Below, piece after piece: positions 52,980 through 62,309 of a stretch of 64,000 bases of DNA. The translations under genes were made by a program, and so were the position numbers. The notes under the pieces are model-generated. The model had not been told where the DNA came from, ran no database searches, and worked only from the letters and a program-made list of their open reading frames with translations. This DNA is from Virgibacillus sp. NKC19-3 (lineage in GTDB: Bacteria; Bacillota; Bacilli; Bacillales; Amphibacillaceae): the NCBI RefSeq assembly GCF_019837165.1, contig NZ_JAGYHC010000001.1:2852001-2916000 (forward strand). The letters run 5' to 3'. How positions within the stretch are numbered: the first letter of the stretch is position 1; every line of letters begins with the position of its first letter.

Positions 52980-54144
52980 ATTGCTCTTTCTCCCTCCATC
53001 TATCAATCAGATACTCCGTATCCGATTGTAATAGGCTATATGCATCTTCAGAAATCATTTCATTTTTCTTCAAAGCATCTAATAACACACTTAATTTATC
53101 AAGATGTTTCAACACTTTAGCCGCATTATGCTCACGTTCATAATAACTTACGGTAGTTATATTAATTTCCAATGCACGGACTGTATGCTCTCCAGCAAAT
53201 TCTCCCTTTTCATCAAATAATTCAACAAGCATACGCATTCCCTCTGCCAAGAGCGAATGATTACCACGCACCACTGTAACGTCAGCTGTGACTGGAAGAT
53301 GATCCGACGCTTGGGAATGATGTAGTTGTGCATTATTTACATGCATTCTCGGCGACGACAATATATAATCAATTCTTCTATCTGGTGCGTCTGTTGGAAA
53401 CGTATATCCAGAGGTCCCCTTTGTCACATCCCAAGCATCATCAAACCAATGAAAAAGTGGGTTCAATTCATCAGCATCTGGCCTTGCGTTCATATCTCCA
53501 ACTAATATATTGTATTGATGTTCAGCCATAATTTCATGCATATCATTAATTTGCATTTGTCGAACCGTTGGATCTGATTGACTGTCCAAATGAGTAACAT
53601 AAAACCATACATTTACTCCATCAACACGTATTTGTGCTTCCAAAAAGCCTGGAGCTGGCTTTGGTGTAGGGTTAGGTTCCTGACTAGATAGCCTTGTTAT
53701 CTCATGATTATTTGCCTCTACAATTGGATATTTGCTTAGAATGCCAACCCCGTATTGTCTTCTTGGATCCCCGTTTTCTACTGGTTCCAGATCATAGATT
53801 GGTGCAAAGAAATAATACATATCCAGTTTCTCGGCAAGTATTGCTAACGTATCTTCGTATTGGCTCCTACTTCCCCAATGGACATCAACTTCCTGTAATC
53901 CTATAATATCCGCTCCACTTTCGCGAATCGTAGTTGCTATTCGATCCAGATCATATTTTCCATCCATTCCTGATCCTGCTTGTATATTATAAGTTGCAAT
54001 ACGGGTATTCACCTCACTGCTATGCTGTAAATTATGTTGCCAGTTCATTTCTATTTCTTCGCTCGCACTATGCTTAGCTGCTACGGCAGTCAAAGGTGAT
54101 AATAATAGAAGCAATGTTAAAATTGATACACACCATTTTTGCAC
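52966..54144 (-). CDS. Secreted endonuclease/exonuclease/phosphatase-fold protein with FIMAH-like domain
   Basis: This 392-aa protein begins QKWCVSILTLLLLLSPLTAV after a GTG start with GAGGAGG upstream. After the signal peptide comes an EEP domain: TRIATYNIQAGSG, IIGLQEVDVHWGS, YVTHLDSQS, LVGDMNARPDADE and the terminal SDHLPV give the expected Asn, Glu, His and Asp catalytic set. Relatives cleave DNA or phosphodiesters. Residues about 305-390 form the C-terminal domain shared with three neighbours. Its substrate in a wall-salvage cluster is unknown; DNA or teichoic acid are possible. Confidence 0.85.
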   Translation of the reverse strand: MQKWCVSILTLLLLLSPLTAVAAKHSASEEIEMNWQHNLQHSSEVNTRIATYNIQAGSGMDGKYDLDRIATTIRESGADIIGLQEVDVHWGSRSQYEDTLAILAEKLDMYYFFAPIYDLEPVENGDPRRQYGVGILSKYPIVEANNHEITRLSSQEPNPTPKPAPGFLEAQIRVDGVNVWFYVTHLDSQSDPTVRQMQINDMHEIMAEHQYNILVGDMNARPDADELNPLFHWFDDAWDVTKGTSGYTFPTDAPDRRIDYILSSPRMHVNNAQLHHSQASDHLPVTADVTVVRGNHSLLAEGMRMLVELFDEKGEFAGEHTVRALEINITTVSYYEREHNAAKVLKHLDKLSVLLDALKKNEMISEDAYSLLQSDTEYLIDRWREKEQYENE

Positions 54145-54178
54145 ATTATTTCCTCCTCGTATCAAACACAGGAATCGT

Positions 54179-55648
54179 CTATTGCCATTTTCCGATCAAA
54201 TAATTAGCATTTTGCTTAAGCCTATGATAGATTTCTTCGGACATCAGACCATTCTCTTGTTGATGATTTAACAAGTTTTTAAAACCTTCTAAGTGCTTGG
54301 TGACTTTTTCAACTGATTCTTGTTGTTCATACTGGCTAACAGCGGTAAGATGTACGTTTAAAGTGCGAGCGGCTTCATCCGGTATATCTCCCTTTTCTTC
54401 CAAATTCGCTACAAGTTCTTTGATCGTATTTGCACTCCATGCGTTTATGGCATCTGCTGTCTTTTCAGCAACTTCCTGACGAATCGGATTCGTCGATGGT
54501 GTTTGATCTATCGGATGAACCCGGTTGGTTAATAGGATCGTTATCGATTCGCTTGTTGGGCTAATAACCACTGAGGTTCCAGTGAATCCGGTATGACCAA
54601 TAGTTGTAGTTTCAGCCAATGTACCCATATACCATTCCTGATTCAACTCCCATCCTAGGCCATGATCGTCGCCGGGAAATTCTGGCGTATGATTTTGTGT
54701 TATCAGTTCCACCGTTTCCTCTTTTAGAATACGTGTGTCATTATACGTGCCCTCATTTAACATCATTTGTGAAAACACGGCTAAATCAAAAGCGGTTGAG
54801 AATACACCAGCATGCCCTGCAACACCATCAAGTACAAACGCATTGCCATCATGTACATCTCCATGCACCATCCCTCTTCCTGGCACATATGCAGTCGCGG
54901 CTATACGATCGATTAACGTCTCTGGTGGGTTGTACATCGTATCTGTCATCCCAAGTGGTTCTGTAATATGTTCACTCACATATTCATCAAGACGCATTCC
55001 TGACCATTCTTCAACAAGCGCTCCCAATGTAATCATATTTAAATCACTGTATTCATAATGATCCCCGGGCTCATTTTCCAGTGGGTAACCAAATACGATT
55101 TGAAACGCCTCTTCCCGATTCTCTGCCATATTTTCAAGTGGGATCCAGGCAGTAAATCCTGAAGTATGTGTCATTAGCTGACGAATCGTTACATCCGATT
55201 TATCATTTTCCGCAAATGCCGGTATATGTTTTGCTACCGGATCATCTAGTTCAAATTCGCCTTCTTCATACAATTGCATCGCAGCTGTGACAGTAAACAA
55301 TTTACTAATGGAGGCAAGATCAAATATCGTATCATTTTCCATGTCTACAGGGTTTTCTACTTCGGTAAATTCATCATCTACATAGCGCAATGCGTGACCG
55401 TAATTGGATTGTTTAACAATTTTCCCTTCTCTTGCAACGAAAGCAACTGCTCCTGGCATTTCTTTATCTTGTATGGATTGTAAAATGGAAGCATCCATTT
55501 CATTTAACGGTGCATCCAGCATATGGACACTTTCCGGTTCTCCAGGTAGCAATTCCGATGAAGCAGCAAAGCTCACTCTGTTTTGAATTGTAAATATTGT
55601 TACAAAAGCCAGACAAATCAGTATAACGAATAGCCATTTATTTTTCAT
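54179..55648 (-). CDS. Secreted serine hydrolase, AmiE-like (beta-lactamase fold), with FIMAH-like domain
   Basis: This 489-aa protein begins MKNKWLFVILICLAFVTIFT (signal or anchor). The beta-lactamase-type fold has catalytic SISK in DLASISKLFTVTAA (Ser about 112), YSD as the second motif, and HTG in GHTGFTGTSVV. B. subtilis AmiE (YbbE) of this family removes peptides from MurNAc, beside NagZ and NamZ genes as here. Residues about 405-489 (LNVHLTAVSQYEQ) form the shared C-terminal domain. AGGGGAG precedes the ATG. Confidence 0.88.
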   Translation of the reverse strand: MKNKWLFVILICLAFVTIFTIQNRVSFAASSELLPGEPESVHMLDAPLNEMDASILQSIQDKEMPGAVAFVAREGKIVKQSNYGHALRYVDDEFTEVENPVDMENDTIFDLASISKLFTVTAAMQLYEEGEFELDDPVAKHIPAFAENDKSDVTIRQLMTHTSGFTAWIPLENMAENREEAFQIVFGYPLENEPGDHYEYSDLNMITLGALVEEWSGMRLDEYVSEHITEPLGMTDTMYNPPETLIDRIAATAYVPGRGMVHGDVHDGNAFVLDGVAGHAGVFSTAFDLAVFSQMMLNEGTYNDTRILKEETVELITQNHTPEFPGDDHGLGWELNQEWYMGTLAETTTIGHTGFTGTSVVISPTSESITILLTNRVHPIDQTPSTNPIRQEVAEKTADAINAWSANTIKELVANLEEKGDIPDEAARTLNVHLTAVSQYEQQESVEKVTKHLEGFKNLLNHQQENGLMSEEIYHRLKQNANYLIGKWQ

Positions 55649-55795
55649 TTACTCCCCTCATTTCTGAGCTTCAGGAATTTAGAAATTTACCATATATGAA
55701 ACTATCATTTGAATCAGACATATTGTTTCGTTAGAAGACCCTGTATGATCCTCAACTCTTATCACACAGGATCTTCGTAAATCAAATCTATCTCT

Positions 55796-57340
55796 TTATT
55801 CCCATTGGTCAATCAGAATATCTGAGGCCGATTGAAGTGTTTCATACGCATTTTCCGAAATGAGTTCATTATCTTTCTGTTGATCAAGCAATAGTTTAAA
55901 ACTATTCATGTGATTAATGACTTTTTCTGCGGCTTCCTGATTTTCAAAGCGTTCCACTGCCGTTAAATGCATATTTAAAGAATGTGCAGCATTATCACTT
56001 GTAAATTCTCCCGCTTCCTCAAAATCTTCCACAAGTACTTTTATATCTGCGGCACTTTCAACATCTTTATCAGACTCCGAATAAAGGAGATAGTTATCAC
56101 GAACCGTATTAAAATCCTCCAAATCAGCCGTCCAGGTATTAACAATCTCTTCTACGGATGTTCCTTGTTCAATTTGTTCACGTACCCATCCATTTCCAAT
56201 CAAATTATCAAAAAATGATACACCTTCATTATCTTCATCGCGAAATTCAAAATCCTCCGGATAAAGATCATGAATTGTTTTTACAATGGTGAGTCCTGTT
56301 TCAACAGACTGATAGGTTTCCCTATCCGTTACATAAATTTCAATACCACCTGAAAGCTCACCCGCATGTTTGGAAAACTGTGGTGTAAAATAGGCCGCCC
56401 TGAAACTCACACCAGGTAATTCCAGATCATTCAACTCCTCAGCAAGATCCGCACCATCAATGAACGGTGCTCCGATTAATTGAAATGGTTTTGTGGTACC
56501 TCGTCCTTCGGAGACATTTGTTCCTTCAATTAAAGCAGATCCCGGATAAACAAGAGCCGAATCCAGTGTTGGCATGTTCGGAGACGGTCCTACCCAGGAT
56601 AGCGTCGTGTCATCATAATACATGGAACGATCCCACCCGCTCATCTCGACCACATCAAGATTAGCTCCAATATCGAACTCATCATTGAATAATAATGCCA
56701 GCTCACCAACGGTCATACCATGACGCAACGGAATCGGATACATGCCAACAAAAGAGGAATATTCCGAATCGAGTACAGGCCCCTCTACGTTTGAACCTCC
56801 AATCGGATTTGGCCGATCCAGGACAATGATTTCAATATCGTTTTCCGCAGCAGCTTCCATTGCATACGCCATCGTATAGATATACGTATAAAATCTCGTT
56901 CCAACATCTTGGATATCAAAGACGAGCACATCCACCCCTTCTAACATTTCCGGTGTCGGCTTTCTCGTCTCTCCGTATAAACTATAAACTGGAAGCCCAG
57001 TTTTTTCATCAATATAAAATTCAACATAATCCCCGGCCTGTGCATCGCCTCGAACTCCATGTTCAGGTCCATAAAGGGATACAAGATTAAACTCAGAATG
57101 GGTATGGAACAAATCAACGATACTGTTTAGGTTCTGATCAACACCAGTTGGATTTGTAATCAGGCCTACATTTTTACCTTGAATCTTTTCTATCTCTTCA
57201 TCTAATAATACGTCTATACCAAGTTGCAATTCCTCTTGATTTGCATCTTGCTGATCCGCTGTTCCTTTACTTGCTGCTACTAACAGCAAGGTCGAAAACA
57301 GAAGAAGTACGATAACACTGCTAAAATAGATTTTCTTCAT
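55796..57340 (-). CDS. namZ: Secreted DUF1343 exo-N-acetylmuramidase (NamZ-like) with FIMAH-like domain
   Basis: This 514-aa secreted protein has a signal peptide (residues 1-28). A DUF1343 domain follows (about 38-420), with VGLITNPTGVDQNL, SLYGPEHGVRGDAQAGDYVE, FDIQDVGTRFYTYIYTM and LDRPNPIGGSNVEGP. It resembles B. subtilis NamZ, which cleaves MurNAc from MurNAc-GlcNAc. Residues about 425-514 are the shared C-terminal domain (SLNMHLTAVERFEN). GGAGG precedes the ATG. Second DUF1343 gene in the cluster. Confidence 0.9.
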   Translation of the reverse strand: MKKIYFSSVIVLLLFSTLLLVAASKGTADQQDANQEELQLGIDVLLDEEIEKIQGKNVGLITNPTGVDQNLNSIVDLFHTHSEFNLVSLYGPEHGVRGDAQAGDYVEFYIDEKTGLPVYSLYGETRKPTPEMLEGVDVLVFDIQDVGTRFYTYIYTMAYAMEAAAENDIEIIVLDRPNPIGGSNVEGPVLDSEYSSFVGMYPIPLRHGMTVGELALLFNDEFDIGANLDVVEMSGWDRSMYYDDTTLSWVGPSPNMPTLDSALVYPGSALIEGTNVSEGRGTTKPFQLIGAPFIDGADLAEELNDLELPGVSFRAAYFTPQFSKHAGELSGGIEIYVTDRETYQSVETGLTIVKTIHDLYPEDFEFRDEDNEGVSFFDNLIGNGWVREQIEQGTSVEEIVNTWTADLEDFNTVRDNYLLYSESDKDVESAADIKVLVEDFEEAGEFTSDNAAHSLNMHLTAVERFENQEAAEKVINHMNSFKLLLDQQKDNELISENAYETLQSASDILIDQWE

Positions 57341-57466
57341 TTTATCGCCTCCATTATTGATAATGGTGCATATCTTGTCATTTCCTATATAACGAAATGA
57401 CTAACGCTCCCCTATCATTGTTATATATCCCTGTAACAAGACAGATTTGTCACAGGGATATCTTTG

Positions 57467-59497
57467 TTAATGATCTGCGTTTTGTTCCATCAACCTATTT
57501 GTCCTCAGCTGCAGATGGTTAAAAGCCTTATCCGTGATTTGCTCATCTAGTTTCTGTTGATCAAGTAATAGTTGAAACCCTTCCATATGTTTGACAACTT
57601 TTTCCGTAGCTCCCGTTTGTTCGTAATGACTTACGGCAGTCAAATGCATATTCAAAGACTGAGCAGCTTCGCTATTTGCGAATTCCCCATCCGCTTCCAA
57701 TTGTTCAACAAGTGATTTCATCGTACTCGCGCTAAGTGGCTCCTCTGTATAACTTAATCCATGTCCATATTCATACATGTCCGGAATAGTAACTGGAAGC
57801 TCTCCGGTTGGATTGACTTCACCAGTTAATACGTTTGATAATGCTAATGCAGACACATCCTGATAACCGTATGCCCCCGCATAAGCATCTACTTCAGGAA
57901 ACGCTATGATATCGTATGGATTATGAAGCGCTGTTACGATAATCGGTTTATCTATATCCTCTAGTTGACTGATCAATTGTTGCTGTGCTTGATTGGTATT
58001 AGCTATATAGGACGTAACAACAACGGCATCAGCTTCTTCAGCCATATCCACTGCCTCAGCTATTTCTTCATCTGTTGGATTCGTACCTGTTTCAAAACTA
58101 CTTGCTTCGATTCCTTTTTCGCTTAAGGAACTAGCGAGTAAATCGGCTTTCGCTTCTGAAGGCCCAGTGACAAGAACATTATCGGTCGTATGCAGTGGAA
58201 GTAAATCGTTTTCATTTTTAACAAGGGTAATACTCTTGTTTGCGATTTCCTCAGCAGTATTTATGTGTTCCGGAGCACCAATGTTTTCAACACGGTCTGA
58301 ATCTGTATAAGGATCGTCGAACAAACCATTTTCCATTTTTGCTTGTAAAATCCGGTAAACAGACTCATCTAATCTTGCCTCACTGATTTCTCCATTCTCA
58401 ACAGCTTCTAACACGCCATTGTACGCCGTTTCTACATCTGGCGGGTTTAAAAGAATATCAACCCCTGCCTTGAAAGCCTCAGCTGAAACACGTTCTGGTT
58501 CAACGACATTCGCTCCTGACATTCCAAGACTATCCGTAATAATAAGCCCTTCATAACCCAACTCTTCTCGTAATAAATCGGTAATTATCGGTTTTGATAA
58601 AGTCGCAGGCAGCTCTGAATCATCAAGAGCAGGAACCACAATATGTCCGGTCATAATCGATTCAACCCCCGCATCTATAGCTTCCTTAAAGGGTTTTAAG
58701 TCTACTTCATGCAGTGTCTCAAGGTCATGATCAATAATCGGCAGGCCGTAATGGGAATCTACATCCGTATCACCGTGGCCTGGAAAATGTTTCACAGAAG
58801 ACATGACATTTTCATCCTTATATCCCATAACTTGAGCGACACCTAAGTCCGAAACGAGATCGGGGTCTTCACCAAATGAGCGAACACCGATAACAGGATT
58901 TTCCGGATTCATGTTAACATCAACGGAAGGGGCAAAATTCATATTAATTCCCAAGCTGCTTAGTTCGTTACCTAGAATTGCTGCTGAATCCCTGGCGTAA
59001 CCTTCAGATCTAGTTGCTCCAATGGCCATATTACCGGGGAAAACAGTCCCGGGCTCTGTCACTCTCTGAACAATCCCACCTTCTTGGTCAGTCGATACAA
59101 AGAGAGGTATCGAATTCGGTTGGTCCATCGCTATTTCCTGCAATTCGTTCGATAATGCATTAACTTGCGGTGCGTCAAGTGGCATGCCAATATTATCGGA
59201 CCAATTAAAATAGATTACCCCGCCAATATGATATTTTTCAATAATCTCTTTAAAGTTTTTTCCTCCACGATCATTTTCTAAATTCGTATCTTCATAATCC
59301 GGGTCTGTCGCTGTCTTACCGTATGCGTGAACAACAAACAGCTGACCGACTTTTTCCTCTAAAGTCATTTGTTCCATTTTAGCTTCAATCTCGTCTATAT
59401 CATCCTGCTTATCTAAGCCGTCATAGCCATAGAGAGGCAGTAATAAAACAAACACCAAAAATAAGAGAAACATTTTCCTCAAGCTTATTATTTTCAA
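57467..59497 (-). CDS. nagZ: Secreted beta-N-acetylglucosaminidase (GH3, NagZ-like) with FIMAH-like domain
   Basis: This 676-aa secreted protein begins KIISLRKMFLLFLVFVLLLP after a TTG start with AGGAGGG. The GH3 domain has the NagZ loop KHFPGHGDTDVDSHYGLP (about 236), carrying the Asp-His pair that serves as acid/base, and ITDSLGMSGA with the likely nucleophile Asp. A GH3 C-terminal domain covers about 395-585. The last 85 residues are the shared domain (SLNMHLTAVSHYEQ). It would release GlcNAc from muropeptides. First of five secreted wall-salvage genes. Confidence 0.92.
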   Translation of the reverse strand: MKIISLRKMFLLFLVFVLLLPLYGYDGLDKQDDIDEIEAKMEQMTLEEKVGQLFVVHAYGKTATDPDYEDTNLENDRGGKNFKEIIEKYHIGGVIYFNWSDNIGMPLDAPQVNALSNELQEIAMDQPNSIPLFVSTDQEGGIVQRVTEPGTVFPGNMAIGATRSEGYARDSAAILGNELSSLGINMNFAPSVDVNMNPENPVIGVRSFGEDPDLVSDLGVAQVMGYKDENVMSSVKHFPGHGDTDVDSHYGLPIIDHDLETLHEVDLKPFKEAIDAGVESIMTGHIVVPALDDSELPATLSKPIITDLLREELGYEGLIITDSLGMSGANVVEPERVSAEAFKAGVDILLNPPDVETAYNGVLEAVENGEISEARLDESVYRILQAKMENGLFDDPYTDSDRVENIGAPEHINTAEEIANKSITLVKNENDLLPLHTTDNVLVTGPSEAKADLLASSLSEKGIEASSFETGTNPTDEEIAEAVDMAEEADAVVVTSYIANTNQAQQQLISQLEDIDKPIIVTALHNPYDIIAFPEVDAYAGAYGYQDVSALALSNVLTGEVNPTGELPVTIPDMYEYGHGLSYTEEPLSASTMKSLVEQLEADGEFANSEAAQSLNMHLTAVSHYEQTGATEKVVKHMEGFQLLLDQQKLDEQITDKAFNHLQLRTNRLMEQNADH

Positions 59498-59519
59498 TAT
59501 AAATCCCTCCTTTACATGA

Positions 59520-60040
59520 TGGAAAACGAATACAAAAATTTAAAATAGTTTCTATATTAAAGTGCTCTACGACACCTCCTCCGCAGAAAAATTGATATTA
59601 TGAAACAAAATTTGATGGTAGGTGTAGAATCCTAGATGTTAATGTAAGTATAATAGATTTTATCGTGTTTCGGTGTCGAAATTTGTCGATATAAATTCTA
59701 ATTATCAAAATTGGTATATTAGTAGTATTTTTTCGTTATTTTGTTCATAGGCTATATACCCATTTTTCTATTTCACTTCTTATGAATTAGTGATAGACAG
59801 TGCCTTTGAGCGTTATTAGAATTTCGTCTTCCTTTTAAAAGATGAATAAATAGATCTATGTATCATGCAAGTGCACATATATTTTTTCGTTATCAAGGAA
59901 AATACAAGTCCTTCTCCCCAGTTTTATCGACAATGTATAATCCATTATTCATAGAAATGATACGCTTTAACCAATAACGCATACGTAAGACCTATAAGTC
60001 AAAAAGTCATCATGGACACACCAATATATATCTATAAAAA
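59520..60040. promoter_or_regulatory. Intergenic region upstream of nagZ with tandem Spo0A-like boxes
   Basis: TGTCGAA (59674-59680) and TGTCGAT (59684-59690) are spaced by exactly ten bases, like tandem Spo0A boxes. The nagZ start is about 180 bases away. The rest of the 660-base gap is AT-rich with no gene seen. Confidence 0.4.
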
Positions 60041-60081
60041 GAAACGCTCAAATCTGATTTAAATTCAGATATGGGCGTTTC
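60041..60081 (-). terminator. Terminator after murR
   Basis: GAAACGCTCAAATCTGA (60041-60057) pairs with TCAGATATGGGCGTTTC (60065-60081) with two non-pairs. It separates the kinase-murR operon from nagZ. Confidence 0.65.
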
Positions 60082-60161
60082 CATTTCCACTATACCTTCT
60101 TTTATTTTTTTACGTTTTAAGGCTATACTAAATACCATAAATATAATTGTCTCATATCGTT

Positions 60162-61019
60162 TCATTTATCCTGCAAAAAAGCAATAGCCTCCCTCGTTTC
60201 ATCCAAATACTTAATCGTTTCGTCATACTCTATGGATGCTAGACACATGAATAAGATATCAATGACATGTAGCTGTGCAATCCGTGAAGATGTTGCCCCA
60301 CTTCTAAAGGTTGCTTCTCTAGCTGCAGAAGTATACAACGGGATATCCGAAATCTGGTTGACTTGAGAATTCCCATATTTCGTAATACTGATGGTTGTAG
60401 CGTTTTTATGCTTGGCAAGCTGTAATAGTTTTACCGCCTCCTGTGTATTACCTGAAAAGGAAATCCCAACTACAACATCATCAGGTCCCTTATTTGCGAT
60501 AGAGGTTGCAGCCATATGCACATCCGAAAATGAAAATACATGTTTATTGATCCGCATAAACTTCTGCTCTGCGTCCCTGGCAGCAATATAAGATGCCCCA
60601 AATCCAATAAATATAATTGATTTTGCATTTGTTAAAGCAGTAACTGCTTGTTCCAGATTTTTTTCATTCATAATATCTACGGTTTCTTTCAATGTTTGAA
60701 TCGTATTTGATGTAACCTTGTCGATAATATTGGTATAATCTTCATTCGATTCAATATCACGGAACGTTTCAACCGTTTCACCCCGGAGATCACCAGCAAC
60801 GCGTATTTTCAATTCCTGAAAACCATTGAAGCCTAGCGATTTACACAAACGAATGACAGCTGCACTGCTTGTTTGACTCTTTTCCCCTAGACTTAATGCC
60901 GTTAATAAAATGGATTCCTCAGGATTATTCAAAATATAGGTAGCTATCTTCTTTTCAGAAGGGGCTAGACTATTGATCATTTCTTTCAGAATAACAAGCC
61001 CGCCTTTTGTAGGAGACAT
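60162..61019 (-). CDS. murR: MurR/RpiR family transcriptional regulator
   Basis: This 285-aa regulator begins MSPTKGGLVILKEMINSLAP. It has an N-terminal RpiR helix-turn-helix (SLGEKSQTSSAAVIRLCKSL) and a SIS sugar-phosphate-binding domain (about 125-250, FIGFGASYIAARDAEQKF and GISFSGNTQEAVKLL). MurR senses MurNAc-6P in known systems. The start follows AGGAAG inside the end of the kinase gene, five bases away, so the two are co-transcribed. The palindromes upstream of the kinase are its likely operators. Confidence 0.9.
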   Translation of the reverse strand: MSPTKGGLVILKEMINSLAPSEKKIATYILNNPEESILLTALSLGEKSQTSSAAVIRLCKSLGFNGFQELKIRVAGDLRGETVETFRDIESNEDYTNIIDKVTSNTIQTLKETVDIMNEKNLEQAVTALTNAKSIIFIGFGASYIAARDAEQKFMRINKHVFSFSDVHMAATSIANKGPDDVVVGISFSGNTQEAVKLLQLAKHKNATTISITKYGNSQVNQISDIPLYTSAAREATFRSGATSSRIAQLHVIDILFMCLASIEYDETIKYLDETREAIAFLQDK

Positions 61020-61024
61020 GTATA

Positions 61025-62002
61025 TCACTTCTTCCTGTTTATTGTTTTACAAATCGTATGAATTGCTGCTTCATTTACAGCGATGCCCTGCATTAAATAG
61101 GCTCCTATGATTGATCCACCAACCGGAGGCATCTCTGGTAACACCACATGTATTGCAGGATGCACGCGCAAGTCTTCTTGAATTAATCGGGGCAGGATTT
61201 CTTTTTCCTGAAAAATACCACCACATAGAACAACTTCTACACTTTCTTCCACTTGAAAACACTTCTCATATAGTGTCTTTATACTTAGTGTTGTTTCTTT
61301 TACGGCCGCAGCTATGATTTCTTCAGCTATGGGATCATCATCTTTGTAGGCCTGAAAGACAATTTCAGCAACTGGTGAAATTTTACTTTTCGGGGTAGGT
61401 GATGCGTAAATTTCCCGAATCAAGTCTTGCGCATTAATAACGTTAAAGTGAGCATATATCATTGGAAGGAGCATTGTCTCAGAAGCGCGCCCATCAACAG
61501 ATTGTAACGCTGCCATGATCCCTTTTCTTCCTATGTCATATCCACTGCCTTCATCACCAAATAAATAACCCCAACCTCCAACCCGGTCATGCTTCAAATT
61601 GCTATTCATTCCATATGTAATGGATCCCGTACCCGCAATATGCACCATTCCCGGTGATCCATATGTTCCGGAATATAGCGCATTAATGGCATCTGGCTCA
61701 ATCTGAACGGATACGTTATCCGGTACCAAGGACTCGATTAACGCTTGTACCGTTTTTTTATTTTTCGTGTTACCTGCACCAGATATCCCGGCAAATATGG
61801 ATGAAATATCACGACATCGAAATCCTTCTTGCTGTCTGAAGGAATGAAGTAACGTTTCAAATGTGTCTTTAAGGTCTTTTTGGGAAACAACATTTGGATT
61901 GGTTGGCCCACCTGTATCCTGAGCTACTACTTTCCCATTCATATCTGCAATAACAGCTTTTGTTTTTGTTCCACCACCGTCAATTCCCATTACATAGTTC
62001 AT
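61025..62002 (-). CDS. BadF/BadG family amino-sugar kinase (MurK-like candidate)
   Basis: This 325-aa protein begins MNYVMGIDGGGTKTKAVIAD. GGGTKTK is the phosphate loop, GPTNPNV and MVHIAGTGSITYGMN the sugar and adenosine loops, and GWGYLFGDEGSGYDIGRKGI the family signature. It belongs to the BadF/BadG/GlcNAc kinase family, which includes MurK of Clostridium acetobutylicum that phosphorylates MurNAc and GlcNAc. Together with murR here and murQ elsewhere it suggests MurNAc kinase activity. The ATG at 62002 has AAAGGG; a GTG four codons upstream is too near it. Confidence 0.87.
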   Translation of the reverse strand: MNYVMGIDGGGTKTKAVIADMNGKVVAQDTGGPTNPNVVSQKDLKDTFETLLHSFRQQEGFRCRDISSIFAGISGAGNTKNKKTVQALIESLVPDNVSVQIEPDAINALYSGTYGSPGMVHIAGTGSITYGMNSNLKHDRVGGWGYLFGDEGSGYDIGRKGIMAALQSVDGRASETMLLPMIYAHFNVINAQDLIREIYASPTPKSKISPVAEIVFQAYKDDDPIAEEIIAAAVKETTLSIKTLYEKCFQVEESVEVVLCGGIFQEKEILPRLIQEDLRVHPAIHVVLPEMPPVGGSIIGAYLMQGIAVNEAAIHTICKTINRKK

Positions 62003-62067
62003 TTTATGAATCACCCTTTGGAATTAGTTGGTCATATTAGCTACTCTCTACAATATATAATTTTATG

Positions 62068-62117
62068 TTAAGAAACAACTGTTTTCTTAAAATTAAATTT
62101 TATTTTCAAATAAAATT
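62068..62117 (-). promoter_or_regulatory. Two palindromes upstream of the kinase-murR operon (candidate MurR operators)
   Basis: TTAAGAAA/TTTCTTAA (62068-62090) and AATTTTATTT-TC-AAATAAAATT (62096-62117, perfect ten-base arms) lie 66-115 bases before the kinase start. Autoregulation by MurR is inferred. Nothing else was found in the gap to 62309. Confidence 0.4.
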
Positions 62118-62309
62118 GTATGATTAACCAGTATCATCTTCAACACCTCTCCCGATCATTGAAACGCTGATCCCTCCTCTATTCACTCAGCACCAATGAT
62201 CCCTTTTTCACTCCCCTTTTTTCATGTAATTATAAATATGTATCAACAATTATACCAGCTTATAAAATAAGACCATCTCCATAAAATGAAGACAGCCTTA
62301 TATGTTAAT

